A stretch of 64,000 nt of DNA from Cutaneotrichosporon cavernicola (GCF_030864355.1 NC_083399.1:434001-498000); one strand, 5' to 3'. Positions 11,727 through 23,778 are shown, counted from the first letter of the stretch. Notes: generated by a model not told the origin, from the letters alone. Made by a program: numbers and translations.

Positions 11727-12871
11727 ATGTCGCATAACTACAACGCATCTTACCGCGACCCGTACGCCGAGCAGGGCGCAGAGTACCTGGACGATCGCGG
11801 GAATCCGACGTCGGCTCCACGCGATGGCAACGCCGAAGGCTACTACCAGCAGTACAACATGTACGGGCCGGAGAAGACGACACCCGCCGACGTCGACACA
11901 AATGTCGGAGGCACAGAGCGTCTGCAGCCAGGTCGTTCCAACATAGGGCAGGCGCCGATGAGCAGCTTTGCTGCCATGGGCCCACCGCCGCGCAGCACTG
12001 GTATCCTCCGCATGTGGCGTAAGGACGAGCGCGGCAAGCAGTGGACTCGGGTGGGTATTGTGTGGGTGAAGGGATGGGGGGATATGGTACAGCGGCGAGG
12101 TCAGACTGGGCAGCGCTTGCAGGCCCGCTAGGTGGACGAGCCTGTATGCTACTTGGGAGGTGGCGAGCGAGGAAGCACGGAATGTGTAGTGCTGACCCCA
12201 GGGTGGCGGTGCCCGGAGTACTGGTCGTCTCGTCGTTTGCTGCCTAACGATCACTCTGCTGATCGTTCTCTCCATTATTCTCACAGTCCTTATGGTGAGT
12301 TGCGATGGCGGCCTGCGGCGAGTCCGGACTGCGCGCGCCCTGATGGATGTAACGTCGTCGCTCACCTCAGTTTGTTAGACCACCTAGCATCACCTTAAAC
12401 AGCACCGACGTCAATCCCGCGACAGCAGAGTTCAACCTCGACCAGAAGCACATCAATCTCGACATTCAGCTCGGCATTAGTGTCCGGAACCCCAACTGGT
12501 TCGGCGCCCACTTCAAGCAGATTACGGCAACGGTCAAGTATCCCGGTCTGGACAGCAGTTTCGGCGGTGGCACCGTGTGGAATACCAACTTTGGAGCGTA
12601 CACCGAGTCGACGTTTGACTTCCCGCTCAAGCTCAAGTGAGTCAGCTGCAGATGCTGTTTTTCTGACCCCAGCTATTCGACTGCCGCGGACCCATCCGGC
12701 CAGATGATCAACGACATTGCCGCCAAGTGCGGACTGCAAGGCAGCAAGGCCAAGGGTGACCTCACCATCAACTATGACCTCAAGCTGTGGCTCAAGATTT
12801 TATCGGCGACCATCTCGCCCACAATCTCGGGTAGTACGTCGTTTGCTTGCCCGTTCACCGGCGCCATTTAG
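11727..12871 (+). CDS. Single-pass membrane protein with LEA2-like domain
   Basis: Exons 11727-12050, 12202-12294, 12371-12636, 12673-12871; introns 151, 76 and 36 nt; 293 aa. The first 108 residues are hydrophilic, rich in Tyr, Asn, Gly and Pro and probably disordered and cytosolic. Exon 2 encodes one strong membrane segment (residues about 117-139, RLVVCCLTITLLIVLSIILT). The remainder resembles the LEA_2 / water-stress beta-sandwich: an ITLNSTDVNP start, LDIQLGISVRNPNWFGAHF (the conserved V-x-N-PN core), then KYPGLDS. The protein ends with two cysteines and a short TGAI tail. Such proteins are found in many fungi, including vacuolar types, but their job is not established. Fold call moderate; function unassigned. 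Confidence 0.75.
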
Positions 12872-13818
12872 AGAGGGACAATTGTATGCGATACCCGCCC
12901 GTCCCGGCACCGAGATACCCGTATATGATGCAGCTGGACCTTGTGCAGGCAGAGGTAGAAGTTAAGGAGGTCGATACACTGGTGAAGCGATCAAGAACAA
13001 GTAGTATTGGTGACGACGCAATGGCAACATGTCAACGAGCTGATGAACGATTGCCACGAAACACCACGTGCGGAGCCGCAGCCGAGCCGAACATGCTCGC
13101 TGGGCTCCTGGGAGGTTGCGATATCCGACATGAGGATCTGAGACGGGTTGAATAGTCCGTCCGGATTGCTCGCGTCCGTCGAGCTCGCTGGGGAATGTAT
13201 GTTTCGGGCTTACTGCCGTTCGAGCCGCCACGGTGCCGGCAACCCGAGCAGTGAGCAAGTCCCCACAAGGCCGAAGTGCTCCGTGGATGCATATGGATTC
13301 CGAGTCTTCGCGATGGTTGAGAGTGTCCACGTCATTGATTGATATTGTCAATGATCGGAGAAGTCGGATAGGTACGGATGTGTGGAAGCCGGCGGTTTAA
13401 AGAGGCTGATTGGTCTGTGCGTGTGGTTTACAGTGAGAAGTTGGAGAGATTCAGTTAATCAGTGAGCTAATGATCTAATGAGAATCCCACCCAACTATTA
13501 CTGTGGCGCGACGCGGTTGCCCAATTACCCTGGGCTACTTGGCCCCGCAGCGACCCTTGAGACCAGGCCAAGGTGTCAACCCCCCACAAATGGCCCGGCA
13601 CGCAACCCAAATGACTGACGTGTGAGCCCCTTCCTCGCGCAACCAGCACCTTCCACCCCCACTACCCACTACAGCCTATAACCCCTTCCACCTTCCTCTC
13701 TCTCTCTCTCTTCTCTCCCATACTCTCATCTTCACCTCTCTCGCCCCTACTCCCCCCACAAAACTAAATCTAGACAGTGAGTACTCGTCTTTACTCACAA
13801 CCCCGCTAACTCTCAGAA
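12872..13818. other. Intergenic region with malate dehydrogenase promoter
   Basis: 947 bp. A strong CT-rich tract (CTCTCTCTCT type) lies at about 13685-13760, typical of highly expressed fungal promoters. A likely 5' UTR intron follows at 13777-13816 (GTGAGT donor, CTAACTCTCAG acceptor), ending two bases before the start codon. Confidence 0.65.
13777..13816 (+). other. Probable 5' UTR intron of malate dehydrogenase
   Basis: GTGAGT donor, CTAAC branch and CTCAG acceptor 40 nt apart, ending directly before AAATGG. It lies outside the coding frame, so only the splice motifs support it. Confidence 0.5.
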
Positions 13819-15182
13819 ATGGTTAAGGCTGTCGTCTGCGGTGCTGCTGGTCAGTTGCTGCCATCTCCCACGGTCTCAATCCTAGAGCCCAACTAACCCT
13901 CAGGTGGTATTGGCCAGCCTCTCTCGCTCCTCCTCAAGCTCAACCCCACCATCACCGAGCTCTCGCTCTACGATGTCGTCAACGCTCACGGTGTAAGTCT
14001 TCCCATTGTCCAAGTGTCCAGTCGTCGTGGTCCCATGTCCGATCCGGAACCCAGGGCAACATTCCCCCGACACCCGGTGGGCTCAGTGACCACCACCCGA
14101 CATCGGATATGATCATGACGCTAGATGACGCTCACACGAAACAGGTTGCGACCGACCTCTCCCACATCAACACTCCCGCGACTGTCAAGGGCTTCCTCCC
14201 CGCCGACAATGGTGCCGAGAAGGCCCTCGTTGGCGCCGACATTGTCGTCATCCCCGCTGGTGTCCCCCGCAAGCCCGGCATGACGTGAGTAATTTAGCCG
14301 AGACTGGCCAAAAGGATGCGAGACTGACAGCCAGCCGTGACGACCTCTTCAACGTCAACGCTGGCATCTGCGCTACCCTCGCCCAGTCGATCGCCAACGT
14401 TTGCCCCAAGGCCTTCGTTTGCGTCATCTCGAACCCCGTCAACTCGACCGTTCCCGTCTTCGCCCAGGTCTTCCAGAAGGCGGGCTGCTACGACCCCAAG
14501 CGGTAAGTGTGGCTTGCGGTTCTTTGTGATCCTCCGGGCATTTCCTCGGTGTCGCCCATCACTCGTCCAGAAGTGGAAGGCGCAATGCTAATGGACCAGC
14601 CTCTTCGGTGTCACGACCCTCGACATTGTCCGCGCTGCCACCTTTGTTTCCGAGGTCATCGGCAAGCCCCAGGACGCGCCCAAGTACACCGTCCCCGTCG
14701 TCGGTGGCCACTCTGGCCACACCATTGTCCCTCTCCTCACCCAGTCCGACCCCCAGATCCCCGCGGCGGTCCTCAACGACAAGGAGAAGCGCGACGCTCT
14801 TGTTAACCGCATCCAGTTCGGTGGTGACGAGGTCGTTAAGGCCAAGGACGGTACTGGCTCGGCCACCCTCTCGATGGCTCAGGCCGGTGCTCAGTTCGCC
14901 AACTGGGTCATTGACGCCGCATTCAACGGCAAGCAGCGTGTCATCCAGTCGTACATTGACCTCTCGGCCGCTCCCGGTGGTGAGGCCATCAAGAAGGAGA
15001 TTGGCGGCAGCTGCGAGTTCTTCTCGGTCAACGTTGAGCTCGGCCGTGACGGTGTCCAGAACATCCTTCCCATCGGCAACATCGACGAGGCTGAGCAGGC
15101 GCTCATCAAGGGGGCCGTTAGCGAGCTCGGCCCCTCGATCAAGAAGGGCCTCGACTTCGCGCCCCCCGCTCCCAAGCAGTAA
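13819..15182 (+). CDS. NAD-dependent malate dehydrogenase
   Basis: Interconverts malate and oxaloacetate with NAD. Exons 13819-13849, 13904-13992, 14145-14284, 14335-14502, 14600-15182; introns 54, 152, 50 and 97 nt; 336 aa. The dinucleotide-binding loop GAAGGIGQP begins at residue 8, split by intron 1. Substrate arginines lie in [12 protein letters not shown] and the catalytic His in [20 protein letters not shown] is also typical. There is no N-terminal presequence and no peroxisomal SKL-like end (it ends PAPKQ), so a cytosolic enzyme is inferred; the core is of the mitochondrial-type (group 2) family. Codon use is strongly biased to C-ending codons, in line with high expression. Confidence 0.95.
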
Positions 15183-16151
15183 TTATGTAGCTCGTAGGCA
15201 GTAGGGGATCGCAGCGTATGAAGAAGATCGGAGCATGTACGGGGATAAGTTGTGGCACACACGGACGGCCAAGCTGAGATCGGAGCACTCAAGGCGGGAC
15301 AAGCTTGAGAAGCTCGGGCGTGGGCGTGAGCTCGGCGTGGGCGTGAGCTCGGCGTGGGCGCGTGGGCAGACTTAGACTGGTCCTTGTCACACATGGGGGA
15401 TTTGGGGCAGCGAGGCTCGAGCTGGAGAGAGAGTGCATCTGTGTGCTGGCCGTGCAACACGTTGCGAGTGGACATGTGCACACGCAGCGGAAACGAGTCT
15501 GAGCGACGCAAGTGGCTTGGGGCCCATGCGACCGTGCAGCCGACACGGATTTGACCAAGCCGTCCACGATATTGCCGACGCGGGATATCTAATCGGCCTC
15601 GAGCGGGATCTTGATCGCGCTGGGCTCAATCAAGGCTGTAGAATCGCCTGGAAATGAAACAGTATTTCGCACGTCATCCACAGCTAGGAACCAATCTTGG
15701 CTTGGCTTGGGACAGCAATGCAGGCGTGTCGAGAGAGTCGGCAAGTGGAACGTACTTGTCTTTCCTTTGCGCTGTCTGAAGCCATGGAATGAGTTGGGCA
15801 CGGCCTGCAGCAATGTGCAATACGAGGTTGGACAGCTCAATTGCCAGCGCCAAACAATGCCCAGCCGCTATGGCAGGTCGCGGGGTTGTAATAAAAGGTG
15901 AATCAGAGGGAGAGTGAGGCGTGTCGCAAGCTGCAGCGAGCATTTCCTTCCAGTCACTCTGCAACTGCACTCTGGCCGCACACGCCCCCACGCCGTGTAT
16001 CGTGACCCACCACAAGCCACAGGTCGCTCCGGTACAGAATCGAGGCCACGAGCAGACGTTGGTCCAGGAGAGACGTTGGTCCAGGAGACGACGTCCTTGA
16101 ACTCACGCGACCCAACCTCCGTCCCAACCACCGTCAGATCCTTCGACTACC

Positions 16152-16198
<47 letters not shown>

Positions 16199-16395
16199 TT
16201 CTTTTCCCCTTCTTTCCCCCTTCTTTCCCCCCTCTCCGCCTCTCCTCCCACCCCTCCCTCCCTCTCTCCATCTCCCCCTCCCCGTTTCTCCCCAATCACT
16301 ACCACCGCTCCACCCCCCCCCTCCCCTCCCCCAGCCAGTCACGTCCCAGCTTGCTCGTGGCGTGAGAGGTTACATCGCTATGCTATGCTATCGGC
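15183..16395. other. Intergenic region with tandem repeats
   Basis: 1.2 kb without a recognisable gene. A 17-bp unit (CGTGGGCGTGAGCTCGG) is repeated about 2.5 times at 15316-15360. A CTCGTC hexamer is repeated about seven times at 16154-16198 and runs into a long pyrimidine tract to about 16330. Confidence 0.7.
16154..16198 (+). repeat. (CTCGTC)n hexanucleotide microsatellite
   Basis: About seven perfect copies, followed by more than 100 bases of nearly pure pyrimidine. Lies downstream of the bL36m stop codon and is not coding. Confidence 0.9.
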
Positions 16396-16883
16396 CTATC
16401 CCTGGCGCTATTGTCAGCTTTGTCATCTGTCATCGGGTCAACTCACCTGCTTGTGCTTGGGGTTCTTGGAGCACACGACGTAGATGCGGCCTTTCCTGCA
16501 AGTCAGCGGTGCTCTCTGCTCCTCCCTCAACAATCGTTCCACGCCCGTCGGCTCCCATCCTCCTGGTTCCGCTTTGGTCATCCTCCTTCCTTCCCAAACC
16601 CACACACTCCCAAAATCCCTCCTCCCGACCCCACACTCTCACTCATCGACGGCCAGACTCACCTGCGCACAATCGAGCACCCGTCGCAGAACTTCTTGAT
16701 GCTCGAACGGACCTTCATGCCGCGGACCTGGCCCAGGACGCGCAGCGTCTGCGGCGCAGCGGGCTGGCGGGCGAGCGCGCCCAGCCGACCGGCGAGAGAA
16801 GGAGCCGCCAGCATAGGGCGCACCATGGCGTGCGTCGAGCACTGTCGGGAAGGACCGGCGAGGAGGCGCGCGAACGAGAACAT
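16396..16883 (-). CDS. Mitochondrial ribosomal protein bL36m
   Basis: Smallest zinc-ribbon protein of the mitochondrial large subunit. Exons on minus: 16663-16883, 16447-16495 and 16396-16407; introns 167 and 39 nt; 93 aa. The first 55 residues form a basic, hydroxyl-rich targeting sequence; the mature part starts at the bacterial-like MKVRSSIKKFCDGC. Zinc ligands are the CDGC pair, a downstream Cys (VVCS) and His in NPKHKQ. The last exon is 12 nt and encodes RQG plus stop. Reading straight through the donor would end the protein with VS instead; the spliced end KHKQRQG is the conserved family C-terminus, so the micro-exon is well supported. ATG at 16883 chosen; no ATG lies further upstream in frame. 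Confidence 0.9.
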
Positions 16884-17148
16884 GGTGATGGTGGCGGCGG
16901 TGGAGGTGATTGAAGTGCGGATGGCAAAGTCGGAGCTGGTCGTTGGGAGGCGAAATCGGTGAGACTGACTTTTCACGTGACCCTAACGCTCTCACATCAA
17001 CCTCAACCTCCACCCACATTTCCCACTCTTACAATAACACAAACCTACTTGTTGCGAATCACAGCTGCATGCATTACGCTACCGGCCGAACTAAGGAACT
17101 CGTACACCTCGCCACCAACATTTCTATCGCCATAGGCCAACCTCGGAC

Positions 17149-18488
17149 CTACGCTACGGTCGACGTGGCAAGGTCGCCTGTAATGGGGCCCTCGGCCTCG
17201 TTCTGCGACATGTCACCTAAGTTGTGGAAGTCTTATGTCAGCTGCAGTCAGTAGGGACAAGCTCACCAAGAATGTCAGAGTACATCATGACCTTCCACGT
17301 GTCCACTGGGAGGTCGGCGTCGTTGAACGACCAGTCAAACACCTCGGCCGCAACCGGCTCGTCGGTTGGGTCGTGGTACGGCGCAAGGTACTCGTGTGCC
17401 AGGCCCTCAGTGGCAGAGATACGGGTACGTGGGTCAAAGACGAGCATCTTCTCTAACAGGTCGAGCGAGACGGGGTCGGCGTTCGGGAACTTGGTCGTGA
17501 ACGGCACCTTCTCGCACTTTGGCAGGCTCTCCACAAAGCGGAGGGTCTGGAGTTAGGTCATGTGCAGCGCGCGCACCTACGTTCTCGCTGGCAATGGTCT
17601 GAATGACATCGTCGGGAGGCGTGCCCAAGAGCTCAGTGATGATCTTGAACTGGTTGACGTGGTCCTTTCCAGGGAAGAGCGGCTTGCCCTCGAGCATCTC
17701 GGCAAAGATGCAGCCGGTGGACCAGATGTCGACTGGGTGTCAGCACAGGTCGCCAGGTCCGCACAGTACTCACCCGCAACGTCATACTTCTGCCAGGTCA
17801 ACATGATTTCAGGCGCGCGATAGTAGCGCGTCGAAACATATCCGGTCATCTGGGGGTCCTGGATACGGGCAAGGCCAAAGTCACAGATCTTGAGGTCACA
17901 GTTCTCGTTGACAAGAATGTTGGAGGGTTTGAGGTCACGGTGGACGACACCAGCCGAGTGGACGTACTTGAGACCGCGGAGAATCTGGTACAGGAAGTAC
18001 TGGATAAACTGCTTCTCCAATGGCCGCGACGTGAGGAGGCGATGGAGATCAGTGCCGAGGAGCTCAGTAACAAAGTATATGTCCTCGAGGGGCGAGATGA
18101 AGATGTCGGAGAGGGAGATGATCTATGGAGGTCAGCAGAGTGCACACTGACAGCTGCAGTGCATGTTGATGGGGCGCAATAACAACACGTACGTTCTCGT
18201 GGCGCAGGTGCTTGAGAAGCTTGAGCTCACGGTACGTCCGCTTGGAGAGGACGGGGGTAGAGAAAGGCTTCATGATCTTCTTGATCGCCACCGACGTGCC
18301 GGAAAGCTGGTCCTTGGCCGAGCTGGGGCGTCAATTGCTATCAAGAAATTAGGTGGCGCACGCTTGCCCCACTCCCGCACTCACCACACGAGGCCGAAAG
18401 CGCCCATGCCGACGGGCTGGAGGTCGACATAGCGCGTCGTGACCTCGAACACGGTACCGAAGATTGAGAGCTTGACAAAGTCGGCCAT
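17149..18488 (-). CDS. HOG1: Stress-activated MAP kinase, p38/Hog1 type
   Basis: Ser/Thr kinase of the osmotic and general stress pathway, activated by a Pbs2-type kinase and then entering the nucleus. Exons on minus: 18385-18488, 18193-18322, 17774-18122, 17581-17732, 17267-17546, 17149-17231; introns 62, 70, 41, 34 and 35 nt; 365 aa. Gly loop at about residues 27-35, ATP-site Lys in VAIKK (about 49), HRD at 139-141, DFG at 159-161, and the TGY activation motif at 171-173, the same numbering as yeast Hog1. A common-docking region and the DFHN end of the conserved core are present; about 23 more residues follow it. The start [11 protein letters not shown] is the family start. Confidence 0.97.
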
Positions 18489-20459
18489 GTTGAGTAGATT
18501 GTAGCTATCCATGTTAGCAGAGTGCTGAGAAGGAGAGAATGCGCAGAGGGACAATTTCGTGTCACAGTGAGAGTTGCAACAACAGTGGTAGCGCCACTGA
18601 AGCACGGATAACGCCGGTATGGGGTCTGGGAACGCAAGCCACGCGCAAAGTCACCCTGCAGCTCGCGCCTCGGGCCTTTGGTAGGCTTACCACTCGATTC
18701 TCCGTGCAGAGAGAGAGAGAGCTTGATAAGCCTCGCATTTCGCCAACCACCATCGTCCGCTTGATGACCCTGACTTGAGTTGTAAAGCCGCAGACCACCC
18801 TCCTGTCTCCCAGCGCAACACGCAGAGCGCATGGGTGCGGCCTCCGACGATCGTCTGCTTCGAGCATCTTGCGGCCCAACGATATCTTTGCGCTCCAGCG
18901 CCAGAAGCTACGCCACTGCCCGCTCATCTTGGCAGATCCCCAGAACACGCTTCAAGATCCATGTTGATCCGCTTGTGTGTCTGTTTCGCCATCACACACA
19001 GATCACTTCACAACGACAACACTCACGTTGGGTTCTAGATGTCAACTGGACCGAGGTAGGGAAGGTGAAGGTGACGGTGAACGCACCGCGTCGCGGTCGG
19101 ATGGAAAGCTGGGGCGCTACTAGTTGCGGGTTGACACTTGCACTCGGGTTGATACGAGTACGGCGGGGTTGCTGCGCCGATGAGTTGACGGCGTGGCTGG
19201 ACAGAGAGAGTGTGTATGGGTGAGTTGGCACAGGAATGCACGTGCCGTGTATGTGTTGGTGAGAGATGAGAATCGGCCAAGAGTCCAAGAGTCGAGGCGG
19301 ACGTGGCGTTTTGGTGATGAAGAGTCGGGTAACTGGTTGATTGAGAGAGATGGGTATGCGTTTGACTCTAGATCTCTAGAGTTGATTGGAGATGAGTAGA
19401 AGCCAGTTGTTAAGATCAAGTGTTGATGGAGATGGATGGAAGGAAGGAACCTTGGATCTGTAATGCAACGAGTTGAGGGTTGGTGTGTGGTTGGTTGATT
19501 CACAGTGGTAGTTGTGGAGGTAGTGGTTACGGTTTGTGCGGCGGATTGAGCACGAGGAGGGGGGGAGGGGGGAGGGGGGAGAGGGGAATATGGTAGTATG
19601 GTATGGTGTGGTGGTACCTTGGTCTGCCTGGGAGAGTTGAAATAGAAGAATCCCACCAAACGGCCAAACGCCTTGCACTTTCCTAGGCTTCAGGCTAAAG
19701 GTCAGGTAGGCTTCAAGCTAAAGGTCAGGTAGAAGTCACCGGTGGGGGGTACTTAGCGCTAAGGGATCCTTGGTGGCCGTGTGGCCGGCGGTCGGGGTTT
19801 GCTTGGAAAACATTCAAAGTGGAGGCAAACAGAGGAAAAGGAAAAGGGGGAAAGGGGGAAGGAGGAAAGGGAAGGGAAGGGTGAGTGACCTTCCCCCCAA
19901 CCCTCCCAATAACCCACGAGCCAGGCTAACAAATAAATATAAAGGGTCCAATTCATGCTCACATGCTGCTTATTGGCATATGGCATCCCACACTCCATCA
20001 AGATCGCATATACTATATACTATAGCCTAGAGTTGCGTATACTTTGACGCCTGGCCGCCTTAACTCATTGACAAACTCCATCCCACCCCCTTCTTCAACT
20101 CTTCTTGCGATATCTGATATGAATCTACCGAACCCACTCATTAATACTAGACAGTACCTTCGCAGACAGCCGACAGCTGACAGGTATGCGGTGCAATACA
20201 GACTCTCATGACCAATGACAACAGTCGTTCAATTATGCGTCCAAAAATCTGCGTCATAGGCTTGAACGACATTCCTCGGTACTCATTCATAGCCGCTCTG
20301 CCTCAGTTCCACTGCGCGCCGACGCGCTCCCATCCACAACACGGTGGGTCAAACAATAGAGCCCTAGAGCGTTTCCAAGCGATCAATACGCAAACGCAGA
20401 TAGCAATGCACAACATGACGGCCTTAATTGTATCGTACACTAACTCTCCTCTATGCGCC
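18489..20459. other. Intergenic region, HOG1 promoter and BRCA2 3' side
   Basis: 2.0 kb. Open frames in it (for example 19120-19659 minus) are low-complexity Pro/Thr/His and not recognisable. Probably a long HOG1 promoter and leader. A 23-bp unit (TAGGCTTCAGGCTAAAGGT + CAGG) is duplicated in tandem at 19684-19729. Confidence 0.6.
19684..19729 (+). repeat. Tandem duplication of a 23-bp unit
   Basis: Two copies differing by one base (CTTCAGGC versus CTTCAAGC), about 1.2 kb upstream of HOG1. No known factor site recognised. Confidence 0.85.
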
Positions 20460-23400
20460 TTACGTGTCCTCAGCTGGTTGCCAGCGAGTATCCCGCCGAG
20501 TGTGGAGATACACTTCGCGGATCTTGCCAGGTTTCGGTGGTGACCAGTCGCCTGATCGGCCCGGGACGAGACTCGATACCTGCCATCAGTTGGGAAAGAC
20601 GTCCAGGTAACTCACGAGAAACCGCCGGCCCTCCTTCAGTTCGTTGCCGAGCACCTTGGCATCCCACACATTCAACATCGCTACACGGGCCTGTTGCTTG
20701 TCACCTTCGCGGCCGTCGCGCACCCGCACCATCCGGAAGTCACGGATCGACCGCGTCGGACAGGTGGCGGACAATTGCGCCTCGACTTCAGCTCGCCCAG
20801 CCTCCGCTTCGGCCATAGCACGTTGACGCGCGTACGTTGCAAGATGGACTATCTTGGTGGGCGACAACCCACGCAGGCGACCCATGATGTCTCGGGCCTC
20901 CATCAGCGCATCGAATTCGGCCTCGACGTCTGGTGGAGAGCCGGGAGGGATCGCGCCAACATCCTCAGCGTGCGAAGCGAGAATGGACGCGAGCTCCTGG
21001 ATCTTCTCCAGGCTCTTCTGCATCTCCTCACGCAGCCGCGTGCTCTCAGCCTCGTACATATCCTGTGGTCAGCTCAGAGTCCGAAAGTCTCAGCTCACCC
21101 TCCAAGCATCTGATCGCTGATTCTCCTCCTCTTCGCCCCATGGCGACTCGCGTGACCCTCGATCGGCGTTCACGTATGCAAGCGGGTACACCCTCTCGAG
21201 AACGATGTCCACCAGGACGATGGGCCCGCCGTCGACGGACAAACTTGACAGGCCAGCAATGAAGGGAAGACGCTGTATGCCCAACCGTGCGTCCCACTTC
21301 GCCAAGTGCGTCGAATTGCCTGAGAGCACAAGATGCGACTTGTCGTAGGCCTCAAGCACGTCGGCGCCGTCTGCCCCCGACTCGAGCTAGGATGAGCTAT
21401 ATGCCGAGCGGAAGGAAGCTCACCTTGGCTCCCGAGAGGCCGAGCTTGCGGCCCACGCGAATCTTGCCTTTGCTGAGGGCACGAGTTAGGCAGTCATCTA
21501 ACAGCGCGCGCATGATGTACCACCCGTCCGTGACGTCGAGGTATGGCCTCTGTGGGACAGGCTCGTCGCGCTCGTTTACGACCGGTTCAGGTCGGTGGAT
21601 AGCCGCGACGCAGAGGACCATCGGCAGACTCGGCGACGAGTCGTGCTCCTGAATGCGACGAATGATGGGCCGCTGGGCCGCGCCGTACTCGCGCTCATAC
21701 CTGTTGTCAGCTGGCTCGGGGCTCAACTACGGCGGACCTACCGATACCTCAGCTGGCAGAGCACCTCGTACCAGTTCCATTTCTCGTCGAAGAGCTTTGG
21801 CTGGGCCATCACCTGCCCCGAGACCTTCCAGAGGATGAGGCGCCAATGATTGTCGACCCACTTCTGCGTGGCGAGCTCGCAGCCGACAACTTTCAACTGC
21901 TCGAGAGCCTGCGACGTACCGAGTACGCGGGCGTCCTCGGCGATGAACTGGTAATACACGGCGTTAGTAAGGTTCAGAGTCCAGATCTCGTCAGGACTGG
22001 CGTTAGCTATCACAGGTCTATCAGCTCACAGTCCAGACTCGGCGAGCTCGGTAGGCGTGTAAAACCCTGGGTAGAGGTACGCCTCGCGCATTCCCTTGCG
22101 ATCCGGCGGTGCTGTTGTGGGTTAGATGATCCACAGCAGAACCCACGACTGAGATCAAATACAGATTTGTAGATCTTGGCCGGTTCTGGCGGGGGCTTGG
22201 CCGGGGTGTGCAGCGAGAGCGGATTCCGCAGCGTCGACGGCGCCGGAGCTGACTGAGCAGCTCCTCGTTTGAAAGGCGTGACGAACCCCTTCTTCGGCTT
22301 GCCTCTTGCTGAACCGAATGTCGCGCCTAGGCCGATACGTCTCGGCGTTGTCCCCGGCGTCTGGATTTCGATGCGCCTGGGGAGCTTGGGCGTGGACATA
22401 GGGTTCGAAAACGTGTTAGTCATCGTGGCGAGCGGCGCCCTTGATGGTGTGGGCGTGGGCGTGCCGAAACTGGTGGTGCTTCGTGGAGCTGCGAACGCGG
22501 GCGACGCGGCTCTCTGGAGAGGATTCGCGGGAATTGGCGCTTCATCGGCCAACAAGGCCATGGCGAAGGCCAAGCTCTCGGCCTTGGGCGCCTGAGTCGG
22601 CTTGCCAGATCCAGTCTGGAACCCGCTAACGGCGCTTGTTGAGGGTCCGACATCGCCTCCGAACAGAGCGGGAGCGCGCGCTCGTGCGTCTGGGGGGAGT
22701 GGGGGGCCATTCGACCCGTTGCCGAGCTGGAAGCCAGGCGATGGCTTTACCGGCGTCTGTTCGCCAAACATTGCTAGAGCGCGTGCCCGCGCGTCAGGGG
22801 GTTGAGGCGGCGCACTGGATCCAGTACCCATCTGGAACCCCGAAGCCGGCTTAGTGGGCGTTCCTTCACCAAACATCGCCAATGCGCGCGCTCGCGCGCT
22901 CGCGGGTGTTGGTGGCACTGCTGACCCCGAACCGAACTGAAACCCCAACGTCCTCGCGGGTGGCTTGACTGGCGTGTCCTCGCCAAAGAGAGCGAGTGCA
23001 CGCGCGCGCGCAGCCTCACTATGGTCCGGTGCGGGACGTCCGCTCGCCATCCCGAACCCGCGCCCAACTAACGGGCTCTCTGGCACCTGCCCCGAAGAAG
23101 GTTGCGCCTTTGGCGACTCGGTGCGCTGCCGCTTACTCGGGGCATCCTCGAGTTCGGCGTCGCGTTCCGCCGCGCGCACGAGCTTGAGCGCGCGACTCAT
23201 CGCTGCCTCCGATGGGGGTGCGAGTCGTCGTCCTGCTGCCGTAGCGAAGCCGACGGTTGAGGGGATTGTCTCGGGGGCAGGCGCGGGTGGTTGGTAGAAT
23301 TCATCATGTTGTGGAGACAGATTCAAGTGTTCTGGGGATGAAGAATTACATTGCGAACGTTGCGAGGACTGAGGGTCATCCAAGTCGTCGGTAAAGTCGT

Positions 23401-23511
23401 CGGCGCCGAGGCCGTCAAGTAGTCCCGAGATGTCGGCCGACGAGGGAAGGTATGACGTGCTGGGCCGAGCTGTTCAAGTTAGAGGTAATAGCATGCTAAC
23501 TCACGTAGCAT
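20460..23511 (-). CDS. BRH2: BRCA2/Brh2-type recombination mediator with six BRC-like repeats
   Basis: Loads RAD51 onto RPA-coated single-stranded DNA in homologous recombination. Exons on minus: 23505-23511, 22147-23469, 22030-22111, 21742-21996, 21424-21700, 21099-21386, 20616-21062, 20460-20579; introns 35, 35, 33, 41, 37, 36 and 36 nt; 932 aa. Residues 76-310 hold six BRC-like repeats about 30-65 residues apart (first FATAAG, later FQMGTG, each with a following ALxMF-type module). The helical domain starts near EAYLYPGFYTPTEL (about 455) and continues through DEIWTLNLTNAVYYQF; OB1 shows YEREYGAAQRPIIRRIQ and VTDGWYIMRALLDD, then GNSTHLAKWDARLG; the C-terminal OB folds follow, ending in VYLHTRRDTRW. 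A DSS1-like partner is expected for this domain. The seven-base first exon is the weakest call. Confidence 0.92.
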
Positions 23512-23778
23512 TACTGCGTCAATCCCATGCCGTTGTGTGTAGAGGTGATGACGATGACAGATGAGTGGTGGCAAGTTGTGAAGTGTGAGGGAAGTTGTGA
23601 AGTGTGAGGTGTGATGCATGTGCTCGAGGACAGTCGCGTCAACCAAACACAGCCGGGACCAAATCACCATTAGAACAATGACGTTAGGATCTGTCTAATG
23701 CGTCCTTGATTGTAATTTGTACACATTTGAGTGGCGAATTCACCTCCACATCAACATTCAACTTTTTCCGCAATCACG
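23512..23778. other. Divergent promoter region, BRCA2 / GCIP-family gene
   Basis: 267 bp between two start codons. It contains a direct repeat of AGTTGTGAAGTGTGAGG (about 23573-23613). Confidence 0.65.

Noticed and set aside
19120..19659. 179-codon open frame on minus upstream of HOG1
   Set aside because: Low-complexity Pro/Thr/His text; more likely promoter or leader sequence.
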